Origin: Hyperoplus lanceolatus
Lineage: Eukaryota > Chordata > Actinopteri > Uranoscopiformes > Ammodytidae
NCBI GenBank assembly: GCA_026929865.2
Contig: CM049396.1
Coordinates: 18,717,001-18,781,000, forward strand
Direction: 5' to 3'
DNA length: 64,000 bases
The first letter of the stretch is position 1; every line of letters begins with the position of its first letter. Below, one piece after another: positions 43,497-55,334 of this stretch. A program made the position numbers and the translations under genes. The notes under the pieces were generated by a model. The model was not told the origin of the DNA and did no database searches. It worked only from the letters and a program-made list of their open reading frames with translations.

Positions 43497-43929
43497 TCAT
43501 CTCCATTGTGATAGTTTGTGCTTCATAATGCACCACATTTTTTCAATGGGACACAGGTATGGACTGCAGACAGGCCAGTCTAGTACCCTCACTCCGAATC
43601 TGGCTCGATATGTCTTGCTTAAATAAGTAGGGGATGTCCCTGAAATAGAATTTGTTTGGATGGCAGCACGTTGCTCCAAAACCTGTACGTACTTCTCAGC
43701 ATTAATGGTGCCTTCATAGATTGGTAAGTTACAAATGCCATGGGCAGTAACCCACCCCCCATCACAAACGCTGGCTATCCAACTTTGGATTGGCAACAAT
43801 CTGGGTGGCCCTTTTCCTCTGGAGCACAGAGGACACAATGTCCATGATTTACAAAAACAATTTGAAATGTAGACTCATCAAACCACAGCACACTGTTCCA
43901 CCTAGCGTCAGTCTATCTCAGATGAGCCC
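43497..43929 (-). pseudogene. Tc1-like transposase fragment
   Basis: On the - strand the sequence encodes VLWFDESTFQIVF (first catalytic Asp), then TAHGICNLPIYEGTINAEKY, and in a shifted frame VRVLDWPVCSPYLCPIEKMW, corresponding to the DWPxxSPDLxPIExxW signature around the second catalytic Asp and the Glu. Frameshifts and the loss of the SPDL aspartate (Y in its place) show it is inactive. The N-terminal part is separated by the nested insertion. Confidence 0.85.
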
Positions 43930-44990
43930 AGAGGGGTATACTACGAAGCGAGATTAAGGGCTGAGCGAAGTCTGTTGAGTCTAAAGCGGTCTAAAGCCAG
44001 AGTTTTCAGTATCACAAAAGGTGGCTCTCTTTTTACCTGGCTAGATCACCGTGGTAACAGAGGCTGCACGGCTAACCTGCCCAGACCAGTTTTTGTTTCA
44101 GAGTTTGAGCTTAAATTCGGCTCTTATAGCGCTGCCCTTTAAGGAAACTACACATTTTGAAATCCCGCGGACCTGACTATATTGTCTGAGCGATATATTC
44201 TCACTGAGGAAACTCGTTAAATAACGAAATTTATTGATCAGTAAGTTAATGAAAGAAACGAAGCCGTGACATAAGGCTTACAGCAGAGTGAACTGTAACA
44301 TCGCGCTGGGGCTTTTTGCCTCATGCATACAGTTATTGATGCAGAACATGTTAAATAGCCTAGACCTACTCTATGCAGCGCCACTCTATGCTCTCACCTC
44401 AAATGGTTTTACCTGGCGATCTACACACACTGGCTCTTAATAAAGCGTTCTATAAAATCACAGTTTGCAACATTATTTCACTGTAGGCTTCTTTCTTTTC
44501 ATCAGTAGCAATTACAGTTGGGACGTGACAGCTGTCACAGTTCGGACATCGCTGCAGACTTGCAGGTTAAGCTTCTCACAGTAGATCCATATTTGTCCGA
44601 AAAATACAGACTACAGTTTTTTTAATGTAGGCCTATTGGTATTTGTAAGATTCAAATAAAAGGCTATTAGTCTAAATCAAAATTGTATTCATTATGATGT
44701 GGCCCAAAATTAAAGTGATTTTCCATAGGCTATTCATTTGGGGACAGTGTCAGACTTAAATTACATTCTTAAGAGTGGGACTATAGGCGTAGTGCTATAA
44801 ATATAGCAAAGTAGCCTATATATATATTAGGCTAAATGGTATAGTGTTCAAATCCGAGTTCAACGTTTAATTGTTTTATAATGTCACGTTACGCACTGCG
44901 AGAACGATCGCCAAGATAAATAAATAATTTCCATGCTGGCAGCATTCCACTGTCCTTATTTGCAGTAAGAGTTTTTTTCGGCTCTCTGTT

Positions 44991-45169
44991 CTATTTCGTT
45001 CCTACTGACCGCCAGAGGCAGTGCTTACAGCACTGGATGTTCCATCGCGCGCATGCGCAGGTCGAGATCTTTATACCAACAAAGTCACCTGTGACACCTG
45101 GGTGACCCCGGGAATGTCTATATATTCCGGAAGTCACCAGAGGATCTGTTCCTTCTATCTTCTCGCGGA
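44991..45169. repeat. DIRS left inverted terminal repeat
   Basis: Begins CTATTTCGTTCCTACTGACC and is the reverse complement of 60428 to about 60590 over more than 150 bp, with few mismatches until the last part, near TCTTCTCGCGG. Confidence 0.9.
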
Positions 45170-46090
45170 CTAGCAGGTCGCACACATTGTTGTGTGATAA
45201 TATACCATTAGCTTGTCGCAAGTAGCTCGTACCTAAGGGTTGGTGCTTCGATTTGACTTCGACCACCAAGGGCTGCGACTTGCAATTCGTTCGACTTGGA
45301 AGGGGTGAGTAAAGTGTGAAGGCTACGCGTAGCCAGGTGTTGTGCCGAATTCCCACTCCCCCGCAGGATCCCACTCCCCTACGCAATTCTTAGGCTTTGA
45401 GGAAACTGTTAGTAGGCTATTTAATTCATGTTTCATCAAAATATAAGTTATGTTGTGCTGCACTAAATAGACGTACTTTGGAGCTGCACTTGAAAAACGA
45501 TGTTGATGTCGATGTTGTGCTACACTGTCCTATTATCGAAATGACGGTAATATGTGAATTATGTTGAAGTTGCGACTGCTGTTATGTCACTGTCTGGTAA
45601 AAGCGAGAATCCTTCTGTGTATTCATTTGTACTAATCATTTTTAGTAGAACTATTCACTTCTGATTCTTGATTACGTTGTACTTGCTGTTATAGGTATAC
45701 TCACGCGTAGGGGAGTGGGATCCTGCGGGGGAGTGGGAATTCGGCACAACACCGGCTACCGCGGAAGCTATTCACCTTTCCACCTTGCTTCGATTAGATC
45801 AGGCGGCGGCTGGGTTCACAGTCGCCGTGCTATTCTTCGTTCGCACCGTTGCTTGTGTGTTTCGCTAAGCCCGGTTGCTAATTGTATGCTCGAATGTATT
45901 GTTTTCTAGCATTGTCGACTGTTGCTCGGGTGTTAACTCGCCTAGACCGGTTGCTTACTTTGATTTAATCGACAGCGAGCGGCTTGGGGTCGGGTCCAAG
46001 CCGCCGCCACATTACTTGTAGCATTGTCGCTGTTGCTCGGCTGCTGAGTTAGCCTAGAGCGGCTGCATAGGCTACTTAATTCAATAGTAT
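45170..46090. other. DIRS 5' region, part 1
   Basis: Non-coding 5' part of the DIRS element, interrupted by a 0.44 kb MITE. After the MITE, motifs such as TTGTCGACTGTTGCTCGG begin the DIRS 5' tandem-repeat theme. No supported gene. Confidence 0.5.
45327..45763. mobile_element. MITE with 49 bp perfect inverted ends
   Basis: GGTGTTGTGCCGAATTCCCA and the next 29 bases at 45337-45385 recur exactly as their reverse complement at about 45704-45752; weaker similarity (GTAGCC/GGCTAC) extends outward. The centre has no coding capacity. Perfect ends suggest recent activity. Confidence 0.85.
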
Positions 46091-46448
46091 CCAGCTGCAG
46101 CCCCGGAGACAAGCACCCTGGCGTGACAACGACACCCAGGCGTGACGGAAGTAACTGTGGTGTGACGGACGTTACCTGTAGATTTTATTTTTGCAACATC
46201 ATAAACTTCTAAGTTGTAAACAACGTCAAACAATAACAAGACAGCAGATCGATACTAAGTTTGTGTTATTTATATTGTTTTGGCGATTAGGTTCAGGCAT
46301 CACAGTTGGGTGGTTAGGGTTAGTGACATAGCAGACATGTCATGGAAGCTAAATAGTCAAAAATCACGTCCGTCACACCACAGTTACTTCCGTCACGCCT
46401 GGGTGTCGTTGTCACGCCAGGGTAACTTGTCTCCGGGGCTGCAGCTGG
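46091..46448. mobile_element. 358 bp MITE with about 85 bp inverted ends
   Basis: CCAGCTGCAGCCCCGGAGAC at the left and its reverse complement at the right continue as inverted copies through GACAACGACACCCAGGCGTG and AGTAACTGTGGTGTGACGGA. No target duplication is evident. Confidence 0.85.
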
Positions 46449-46978
46449 ACCCTACTCACTTAATTTGCTCGTCAGGTGGGCGGCTTCGGGTCAGAAGTCT
46501 CTTTCACTGTTGTACTTGAGCTGTGTCGCACCAATCGTGTGCTCTCACCTAAGCCTTGCGTTGGATAGCTTACTTTGTTGCTTGCCAGTGGGTGAGCTGT
46601 GCCAAATACTAGTATGCTGTTGCATACAATGTATGCTGCTGTATTGCTCGCCGGTGGACGAATTAGTTTCCTATATCGCCTTCACCGTGTTATTTAGCCA
46701 TGTCACACTGTTGCTCGTGTGCAGGCTGCTGTAGTGTGTCTCCAGTGGCAGCTCAGTTTCACACCACTGTATTATTATAGCCATGTCGCACCAGTGCACG
46801 GTAGCTCACGCCTTAGCCTGGTTGCATAGGCTAATTTATTCGCTCGCCAGTGAACGTCTTGGGATCCAAGTGTTGCCGTCACTGTGTTATTTAAGGCGCA
46901 TTGTTGCCTGGGTGTGCTCTCGCCTGAGGCTCGATTGCTTAGCCTTCGTTGATTTGCTCTCCAGTGGGCGGCCGGCGT
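46449..46978. repeat. DIRS 5' tandem-repeat region, part 1
   Basis: Motifs such as TTGCTCGCCAGTG, GTGTTATTTAGCC and CTCTCGCCT recur and are the same as those in 55620-56725, in the same orientation. This was one continuous region before the 8.5 kb insertion at 46979-55455. Confidence 0.7.
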
Positions 46979-47224
46979 GGTGAAATTGGTTTTATATTCG
47001 ACATTCGTCTATTTTCCGGGGTTGTAACTGTAATAGCGTCACGAAAACCGCACCAATTTCCTCCAGAAAGGTATTATTATGTACAGAAGACTAAGACTGA
47101 CATTGCACAGGCTTGATCAACTCACCAAAATCAGCGAGTCTCGCGAAAGATCACAGAAACCGCGCCGAATATAGTTTTTAGTGCCACACGGCAGCGGACT
47201 GCTTAGGGACCGTCGCAAAAGTGC

Positions 47225-49990
47225 AACGTCTTTTTTCTATTCTTAATAACTCACTGGAAATTCATCCTATCAACACCAAACCACTTCTGTTGTGTTTATG
47301 AACTCATTTTGTAGTTACCACAACCCTTTGTTTTAAAGAAAAACCTTTGATTTTTTTTTAAAAAGGGAAAATTATTCAGTGTGTATATTGCTTCCATATT
47401 TAAGGCTATTTTTTTCAATAGCTCACTGTTTTTTATAGTTATCAACACCAAACCAACTCTGGTGTGTTCATGAACTCACTGTGGAGTTCCCACAGCCCTT
47501 TATTTTCAAGGAAAAACTTTTAATTTTTTTTAAAGGCAAAAGGAGTCATATATTTAATCCATATTTAAGGCTATTTTTTCAATAGCTCACTCGTTTTTAT
47601 AGTTATCAACACCAAACCAACTCTGGTGTGTTCATGAACTCACTGTGGAGTTCCCACAGCCCTTTATTTTCAAGAAAAAAACTTTGAATTTTTTTTTAAA
47701 GGCAAACGGAGTCAGATCATATATTTAATCCATATTTAAGGCTATTTTTTCAATAGCTCACTCGTTTTTATAGTTATCAACACCAAACCAACTCTGGTGT
47801 GTTCATGAACTCACTGTGGAGTTCCCACAGCCCTTTATTTTCAAGAAAAAAAACTTTGAATTTTTTTTTAAAAGCAAACGGAGTCAGATCATATATTTAA
47901 TCCATATTTAAGGCTATTTTTTCAATAGCTCACTCGTTTTTATAGTTATCAACACCAAACCAACTCTGGTGTGTTCATGAACTCACTGTGGAGTTCCCAC
48001 AGCCCTTTATTTTCAAGAAAAAAACTTTGAATTTTTTTTTAAAGGCAAACGGAGTCAGATCATATATTTAATCCATATTTAAGGCTATTTTTTCAATAGC
48101 TCACTCGTTTTTATAGTTATCAACACCAAACCAACTCTGGTGTGTTCATGAACTCACTGTGGAGTTCCCACAACCCTTTGTTTTAAAGAAAAACCTTTGA
48201 TTTTTTTTTAAAAAGGGAAAAATATTCAGTGTGTATATTGCATCCATATGTAAGGCTATTTTTTCAATAGCTCACTCGTTTTTATAGTTATCAACACCAA
48301 ACCAACTCTGGTGTGTTCATGAACTCACTGTGGAGTTCCCACAGCCCTTTATTTTCAAGGAAAAACTTTTAATTTTTTTTAAAGGCAAAAGGAGTCAGAT
48401 CATATATTTAATCCATATTTAAGGCTATTTTTTCAATAGCTCACTCGTTTTTATAGTTATCAACACCAAACTAACTCTGGTGTGTTCATGAACTCACTGT
48501 GGAGTTCCCACAACCCTTTGTTTTAAAGAAAAACCTTTGATTTTTTTTTAAAAAGGGAAAAATATTCAGTGTGTATATTGCATCCATATTTAAGGCTATT
48601 TTTTCAATAGCTCACTCGTTTTTATAGTTATCAACACCAAACCAACTCTGGTGTGTTCATGAACTCACTGTGGAGTTCCCACAGCCCTTTATTTTCAAGA
48701 AAAAAACTTTGAATTTTTTTTTAAAGGCAAACGGAGTCAGATCATATATTTAATCCATATTTAAGGCTATTTTTTCAATAGCTCACTCGTTTTTATAGTT
48801 ATCAACACCAAACCAACTCTGGTGTGTTCATGAACTCACTGTGGAGTTCCCACAACCCTTTGTTTTAAAGAAAAACCTTTGATTTTTTTTTTAAAAAGGG
48901 AAAAATATTCAGTGTGTATATTGCATCCATATTTAAGGCTATTTTTTCAATAGCTCACTCGTTTTTATAGTTATCAACACCAAACCAACTCTGGTGTGTT
49001 CATGAACTCACTGTGGAGTTCCCACAGCCCTTTATTTTCAAGAAAAAAACTTTGAATTTTTTTTTAAAGGCAAACGGAGTCAGATCATTTATTTAATTCA
49101 TATTTAAGGCTATTTTTTCAATAGCTCACTCGTTTTTATAGTTATCAACACCAAACCAACTCTGGTGTGTTCATGAACTCACTGTGGAGTTCCCACAACC
49201 CTTTGTTTTAAAGAAAAACCTTTGATTTTTTTTTAAAAAGGGAAAAATATTCAGTGTGTATATTTCATCCATATTTAAGGCTATTTTTTCAATAGCTCAC
49301 TCGTTTTTATAGTTATCAACACCAAACCAACTCTGGTGTGTTCATGAACTCACTGTGGAGTTCCCACAGCCCTTTATTTTCAAGGAAAAACTTTTAATTT
49401 TTTTTAAAGGCAAAAGGAGTCATATATTTAATCCATATTTAAGGCTATTTTTTTCAATAGCTCACTGGTTTTTATAGCTATCAACACCAAACCAACTCTG
49501 GTGTGTTCATGAACTCACTGTGGAGTTCCCACAGCCCTTTATTTTCAAGAAAAAAACTTTGAATTTTTTTTTTAAAGGCAAACGGAGTCAGATCATATAT
49601 TTAATCCATATTTAAGGCTATTTTTTCAATAGCTCACTCGTTTTTATAGTTATCAACACCAAACCAACTCTGGTGTGTTCATGAACTCACTGTGGAGTTC
49701 CCACAGCCCTTTATTTTCAAGGAAAAACTTTAAATTTTTTTTAAAGGCAATTTGGAGTCATATATTTAATCCATATTTAAGGCTATTTTTTCAATAGCTC
49801 ACTGGTTTTTATAGTTAGCAACACCAAACCAACTTTGGTGTGTTCATGAACTGACTGTGGAATTCCCACAACCCTGTATTTTCAAGGAAAAACTTTAAAA
49901 ATTTTTTAAAGGCAAAAGGAGTCATATATTTAATCCATATTTAAGGCAATTTTTTCAATAGCTCACTCGTTTCTATAATTAGCAACACCA
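47225..49990. repeat. About 16-unit satellite array (about 171 bp unit)
   Basis: TATCAACACCAAACCAACTC recurs every 163-173 bp from 47268 to 49985. Two unit types alternate irregularly: one with CAACCCTTTGTTTTAAAGAA then ATTCAGTGTGTATATTG, the other with CAGCCCTTTATTTTCAAG then GGAGTCAGATCATATATTTA. The outermost units are the most divergent. Confidence 0.95.
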
Positions 49991-50502
49991 AACACTGGGT
50001 CTATGCCCAGGCAAAGGGTCTCCCAGCCAGGGGAGAGTGATGGCTTGACTGGGGTCAGAGGGAATAAAATGAAAGAGGAATAAAAGAAAGGGGGGGAAAA
50101 AAAGGTCAAATATAATGGGGCCGTTTGGAGGAAGCACAGCCCAGTCATAGTGAGTGAAAGAAGGGAGAAGGCGCTGGTGCTCTGCCTTGGTGAAGGGTCT
50201 CCCAGACGGGTAGAGTGGTGGCAGGCCTGGGGTAGGAGGGACAAGGCACTGGGGCCCTGCCTGGGTGAAGGGTCTCCCAGACGGGCAGAGTGGTGGCAGG
50301 CCTGGGGTAGGAGGGACAAGGCACTGGGGCCCTGCCTGGGTGCAGGGTCTCCCAGACGGGCAGAGTGGTGGCAGGCCTGGGGTAGGAGGGACAAGGCACT
50401 GGGGCCCTGTCTGGGTGAAGGGGGGCCCTGCCTAGGTGAAGGGTCTCCCAGACGGGGAGAGTGGTGGCAGGCCTGGGGTAGGAGGGACAAGGCACTGGGG
50501 CC
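49991..50502. repeat. 75 bp GC-rich minisatellite
   Basis: GGGTCTCCCAGACGGG starts at 50195, 50270, 50345 and 50441 (the last unit has 21 extra bases). The unit is 75 bp, a multiple of three, so frames of up to 175 codons with 25-residue repeats stay open on both strands. There is no other sign of a gene. A related single unit lies near 50010. Confidence 0.9.
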
Positions 50503-51470
50503 CTAAATTGCTGCATCATGCTTATTATCCAAATTCTGGGATTGGAGTGATTTGTGCCAAAGGGCCTGGGTGAGTTATAAGTAAGTAAGTAAGTAAAATG
50601 TATTTATAAAAGCACATTTATGACAGTGTGCACTGTCCAAAGTGCTGTACATAGTGCATTCAGTAGGTAAACAATGAAGGTAAAATAACAATAACCAAAA
50701 TAAAAGACGTAAAGCCCATACATCCACATAAACACAGATAGTAGTGCAGAGGTAAGATAGTTAATGGGGAGGAAACACCAGTGTGTACAGATGGGTTTTG
50801 AGCCTTGATTTAAAGGCAGAAATGTAGGGGAATCACATTTGTCAGGTGGCAGTTGGTTCCACAAGCATGGAGCAACTAGTGCAAAGTACATTTCTGAGAG
50901 TTGTGCCAGTGGCATGGCTGTATACGCTGGTCACCAAAAGAAAGTGATTGTCTACAGTAGCTCAGAAGAGAGTGACATCTCAATTCCACTTAACGACACC
51001 ACTGACAAGAGTTCAGATGGCCAGAAAGATGATGATGGTGACTTTGTCATTGTGAGCTTTGCAGGTAAAACCATTAGATCTGCTAGGCCTTGTTTAAGAA
51101 AGTTGTCCTTCAATCGTTGTCAACTATTTACTTTATTTACTTTAAATACACCTTAAATAAGTGATTGTCTAATGGATTTGTCTTGCATTACAGTTTATGA
51201 GATATATATCAATGGCACAATTCACCCCATGGTATTCTCTCCAACCGCACAACTTACACCACACCGGGGGCAAGTTGTGCATCAAGACAACTTTTTGTCC
51301 GAAAGCTATATTTCCTCAACAGTTTATTCCAGATCCAAAGTTTTTATTGCCAGGGATGCACAACACCCCGAAATATATGTACATATTTGAGTTGGAGACT
51401 TTACTGTCAAGGCCTTACTTTAAAGTCACTTTGAGTGAAAAGTTGCACAACTTAGGCCACTCTCCCCTAT
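50503..51470. mobile_element. Truncated second copy of the TA element
   Basis: Matches 33960-36170 but lacks the left end and the 1.26 kb MITE. The right end reads CTCTCCCCTA as in copy 1. On the + strand 50839-51064 contains [20 protein letters not shown] and an acidic tail up to GCAGGTAAAA; TTGCATTACAG at about 51182-51192, before VYEIYINGT, looks like a matching acceptor, suggesting an ancestral spliced transposon gene. Confidence 0.75.
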
Positions 51471-51659
51471 TGTATTTTTCATGAAGTTGAGTTTTAACCT
51501 GTAAATATTTTCTTCTTTTCTTATGACCTGTTGAGATTCCCTTATAAGCTCCTTCGAGTTTTTTAACTTCCACTCCTTTCTCTTAATTTTATTGAGTGTT
51601 ATGATGTATTGTTGTATATTTTAATGAATGTGTGCAAATAAAATAAAGTCAATTAACAC
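51471..51659. other. Centre of the satellite-bearing element
   Basis: AT-rich DNA with no recognised repeat, followed by inverted satellite units. Confidence 0.5.
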
Positions 51660-52092
51660 ACAATAAGTGGTTTGGTGCTGAAATGTTGAAGTACAAGTGA
51701 GTTATTAAAAAATAAACGCCTTAAGTAGGAATCAAATTTACAAACTGATTACTTATTCCGTTTAAAACTCTTGTAAAGGTTTTTCTGAAAACCAAACGGG
51801 TGTGGAAACTGAGCAATTGAGCTATCAAAAAATAAAAGCCTTACATATGAATGCAAAATATGCACTGACTACTGATTCCTTAAAACATTTTTAAAGGTTT
51901 TTCTTGAAAAGAAAGGGTTGTGGGAACTCCACAGTGAGTTCATGAACACACCAGAGTTGGTTTGGTGTTGATAGCTATAAAAACCAGTGAGCTATTGAAA
52001 AATAGCCTTAAATATGGATGCAATATACACACTGAATATTTTTCCATTTTAAAAAAAAATCAAAGGTTTTTCTTTAAAACAAAGGGTTGTGG
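51660..52092. repeat. Inverted satellite units, part 1
   Basis: About 2.5 units of the 171 bp satellite in reverse orientation (GGTTGTGGGAACTCCACAGT at about 51917). They belong to the right arm of the element at 46979-55455. TTGTGG at 52087-52092 is the left target duplication of the next element. Confidence 0.9.
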
Positions 52093-52929
52093 TATGGGGC
52101 TATTATTGTAGCTAAACGTTTGCAAATGTGTATTTGTGTATTTGCGATTTGTATTTGCGTTTGCAAATGCGCATTTGTGTATTTGCGATTTGTATTTGCG
52201 ATTTGTATTTGTGTATTTGCGATTTGTATTTGCGTTTGCAAATTTGTATTTGCGATTTGCATTTGCGATTTGTGTATCTGCAAATGGTTTTGTGCGTGTG
52301 GGCACAGATTTGTGTCTGCAATTGGATTTGCGATTTGTATTTGCGATTTGTATTTGCGATTTGTGTATCTGCAAATGGTTTTGTGCTTGCACACAAAGAT
52401 TTGTGTGTGTGTACACGGTTCTGTGTATAAACACATCTGTAAATTATATTAATTGTGGTTCTAAAAGCTCAAATAGACTAAGTCTTTTTACAAATCTCTT
52501 TTTACAAAGCCATGGAAGAACTGTAGCAAAAGTCACGTGGTGTAGCAAAAGTCACGTGTGAAAAGACAGACACGTTGATTGGTCAATGTGTTACAGTGGC
52601 AGGACTCTTATTTTGAAAATCCCTAAACCGGATGTAAACAGAGCTTTGGCTATGAACCCATGTGGGCTATGCATGGAGGTGTAGTGGAGACAGAAGGCGA
52701 AGAGTGCTAACGGACACTGCAGTTGACAAAGCACTTCAACTTCAAGTAGTTTAAAAGTAAGTATTGATTAACAATTTTCCTTTTTTTTCTTTTCAAGAAT
52801 CATTCGTTCCTATGTAAATCTCAGTGATATCGGATACGTTTGCAAAGAGGAATCCCCTCGTGAATGCGTGCCGTGGAAGGACCATTGTGTGTCATTGATT
52901 ATGTGTCCGTAGGCTATGCTGTGTGCTTG

Positions 52930-52965
<36 letters not shown>

Positions 52966-53981
52966 GGTGTCGGAGCTCGTTGTGCGGTCTTGTTGTTCAC
53001 ATATTTAAAAGAGAAGCTACCCAAGGCTTACAACTGGATGGACAAAACTGACGAAGATGAAGCGATTGCCGGTGTTGAAACTCTCACTCGCGTTATTAAA
53101 ATAATTATTGTGACGATGTTTCACATCAAGCTAATGGTCCTTCCACGGCACGCATTCACGAGGGGATTCCTTTTTGCAAACGTATCCGATATCACTGAGA
53201 TTTACATAGGAACGAATGATTCTTGAAAAGAAAAAAAGGAAAATTGTTAATCAATACTTACTTTTAAACTACTTGAAGTGCTTTGTCAACTGCAGTGTCC
53301 GTTAGCACTCTTCGCCTTCTGTCTCCACTACACCTCCATGCATCGCCCACATGGGTTCATAGCCAAAGCTCTGTTTACATCCGGTTTAGGGATTTTCAAA
53401 ATAAGAGTCCTGCCACTGTAACACATTGACCAATCAACGTGTCTGTCTTTTCACACGTGACTTTTGCTACACCACGTGACTTTTGCTACAGTTCTTCCAT
53501 GGCTTTGTAAAAAGAGATTTGTAAAAAGACTTAGTCTATTTGAGCTTTTAGAACCACAATTAATATAATTTACAGATGTGTCTATACACAGAACCGTGTA
53601 CACACACACAAATCTTTGTGTGCATGCACAAAACCATTTGCAGATACACAAATCGCAAATACAAATCGCAAATACAAATCGCAAATCCAATTGCAGACAC
53701 AAATCTGTGCCCACACGCACAAAACCATTTGCAGATACACAAATCGCAAATACAAATCGCAAATACAAATCGCAAATACAAATCGCAAATACACAAATAC
53801 GCATTTGCAAACGCAAATACACAAATACAAATCGCAAATACAAATCGCAAATACACAAATACGCATTTGCAAACGCAAATACAAATCGCAAATACACAAA
53901 TACGCATTTGCAAACGCAAATACAAATCGCAAATACACAAATACACATTTGCAAACGTTTAGCTACAATAATAGCCCCATA
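52093..53981. mobile_element. Foldback element with hexamer-repeat arms
   Basis: Inverted arms of about 790 bp (52093-52883 and about 53130-53981) start TATGGGGCTATTATTGTAGC at both ends. Next come arrays of ATTTGC/ATTTGT hexamers (52110-52385 and 53640-53955), then single-copy arm sequence. A 6 bp target duplication, TTGTGG, lies at 52087-52092 and 53982-53987, confirmed by the intact satellite text GGTTGTGGGAACTCC. The centre (52884-53130) includes a GT run and a frame with YLKEKLPKAYNWMDKTDEDE of unknown origin. Long frames in the arms result from the hexamer repeat. Confidence 0.88.
52932..52964. repeat. (GT)16 microsatellite
   Basis: A pure GT run in the centre of the foldback element. 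Confidence 0.95.
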
Positions 53982-54420
53982 TTGTGGGAACTCCACAGTG
54001 AGTTCATGAACACACCAGAGTTGGTTTGGTGTTGATAGCTATAAAAACCAGTGAGCTATTGAAAAAATAGCCTTAAATATGGATTAAATATATGACTCCT
54101 TTTGCCTTTAAAAAAATTTAAAGGTTTTCCTTGAAAATAAAGGGCTGTGGGAACTCCACAGTGAGTTCATGAACACACCAGAGTTGGTTTGGTGTTGATA
54201 ACTATAAAAAAAACAGTGAGCTATTGAAAAAAATAGCCTTAAATATGGATGCAATTACACACTGAATAATTTTCCCTTTTTTAGAAAAAATCAAAGGTTT
54301 TTCTTCAAAATAAAGGGTTGTGGTATCTACAAAATGTGTTCATAAACACAACAGAATTGGTTTGGTGTTGATAGGATGAATTTCCAGTGAGTTATTAAGA
54401 ATAGAAAAAAGACGTTGCAC
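53982..54420. repeat. Inverted satellite units, part 2
   Basis: Continuation of the inverted satellite after the foldback insertion, about 2.5 units, ending with the type carrying AAAGGGTTGTGG next to the terminal repeat, mirroring the left arm. Confidence 0.9.
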
Positions 54421-54549
54421 TTTTGCGACGGTCCCTAAGCAGTCCGCTGCCGTGTGGCACTAAAAACTATATTCGGCGCGGTTTCTTTGATCTTTCTCGA
54501 GACTCGCTGATTTTGGTGAGTTGATCAAGCCTGTGCAATGTCAGTCTTA

Positions 54550-55334
54550 GGGCCCGTGTCCACCTAACGCCTTTTTCCAGCGTTAAACGCTGGCTGTGCG
54601 CTCGGGAGTGTGTCTACTGAGCGTTTTTTTTTGACTGCTTTTTTCAAGCGTTTTATGAGCTGGGAGAGCTGGGAGAGAGAGCGCTGTGATCGGGGGAGAA
54701 AAAAAGCTGATCGTCACCTGTCAGTCAGACCTATGATCAACACTGGTTTAACTGTTTAGGCTTGCTGTTTTCTATTTAAATCGTTACATTTTAATATGAG
54801 TAGCCTTATGAAACAGAGAATACTTTCCACCATCCTCTGTTTGGATGAGGAGTTATCGCGGCTCCTGCAAACACACACGGAGAAAGTTGTAGGCTGACGT
54901 GTGCGCTTGAAACGATCCGTAGGAGATACAAAAATACAGCAAATCAAGTGTTCGCCTAATCTGCTCCCACAAACGGGCTCTCCTCCCTCTGTTCTGGTCA
55001 TTTTCTGGTCACTATTTTCATACAGTTTTGGGTAAACAGAGACGGAAAAAGCAGTTTCTCTTCCGTCTTCTTTGTTGCCGAGGCGACGAGTCCCGACGAT
55101 CTACTATCTGATTGGTCCTTTGAAAAAAGCGGCGGTGACGTCCCCACCGCCTTTCTGAAAAGTTAAACTTTTTTCAACTGGAAAAGCTCGAAGCGGCCGC
55201 ACAAAAAGTCAAAAACGCTCGGAAAAAAGTTTTCTCCGAGCGGCCGCCTTTTGTCGAGGCGGCCGCTTCTCATTGGGAATCAATTGAAAAAAGGCGCTTG
55301 CGGTGGGAAAAAGGCGTTAGGTGGACACGGGCCC
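54550..55334. mobile_element. PIF/Harbinger-type MITE with TTA target duplication
   Basis: Ends GGGCCCGTGTCCACCTAACG are identical for 29 bp. They are flanked by TTA at 54547-54549 and 55335-55337. The opposite arm of the host element has the empty site (GACTAAGACTG at about 47090, i.e. CAGTCTTAGTC on the other strand), proving an exact insertion with a 3 bp TTA duplication, as in PIF/Harbinger. The 785 bp interior has GCGGCCGC sites near the right end and no transposase. Confidence 0.93.

Noticed and set aside
50145-50519. Repetitive proline/tryptophan-rich proteins of 118-175 codons
   Set aside because: Produced by a 75 bp minisatellite that stays open on both strands; no gene context.
52060-54035. 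Many overlapping 94-181 codon frames on both strands (ICICDLYLRF / NTNRKYKSQI types)
   Set aside because: All are translations of the hexamer array in the foldback arms; being open in many frames at once is a property of the 6-base repeat.
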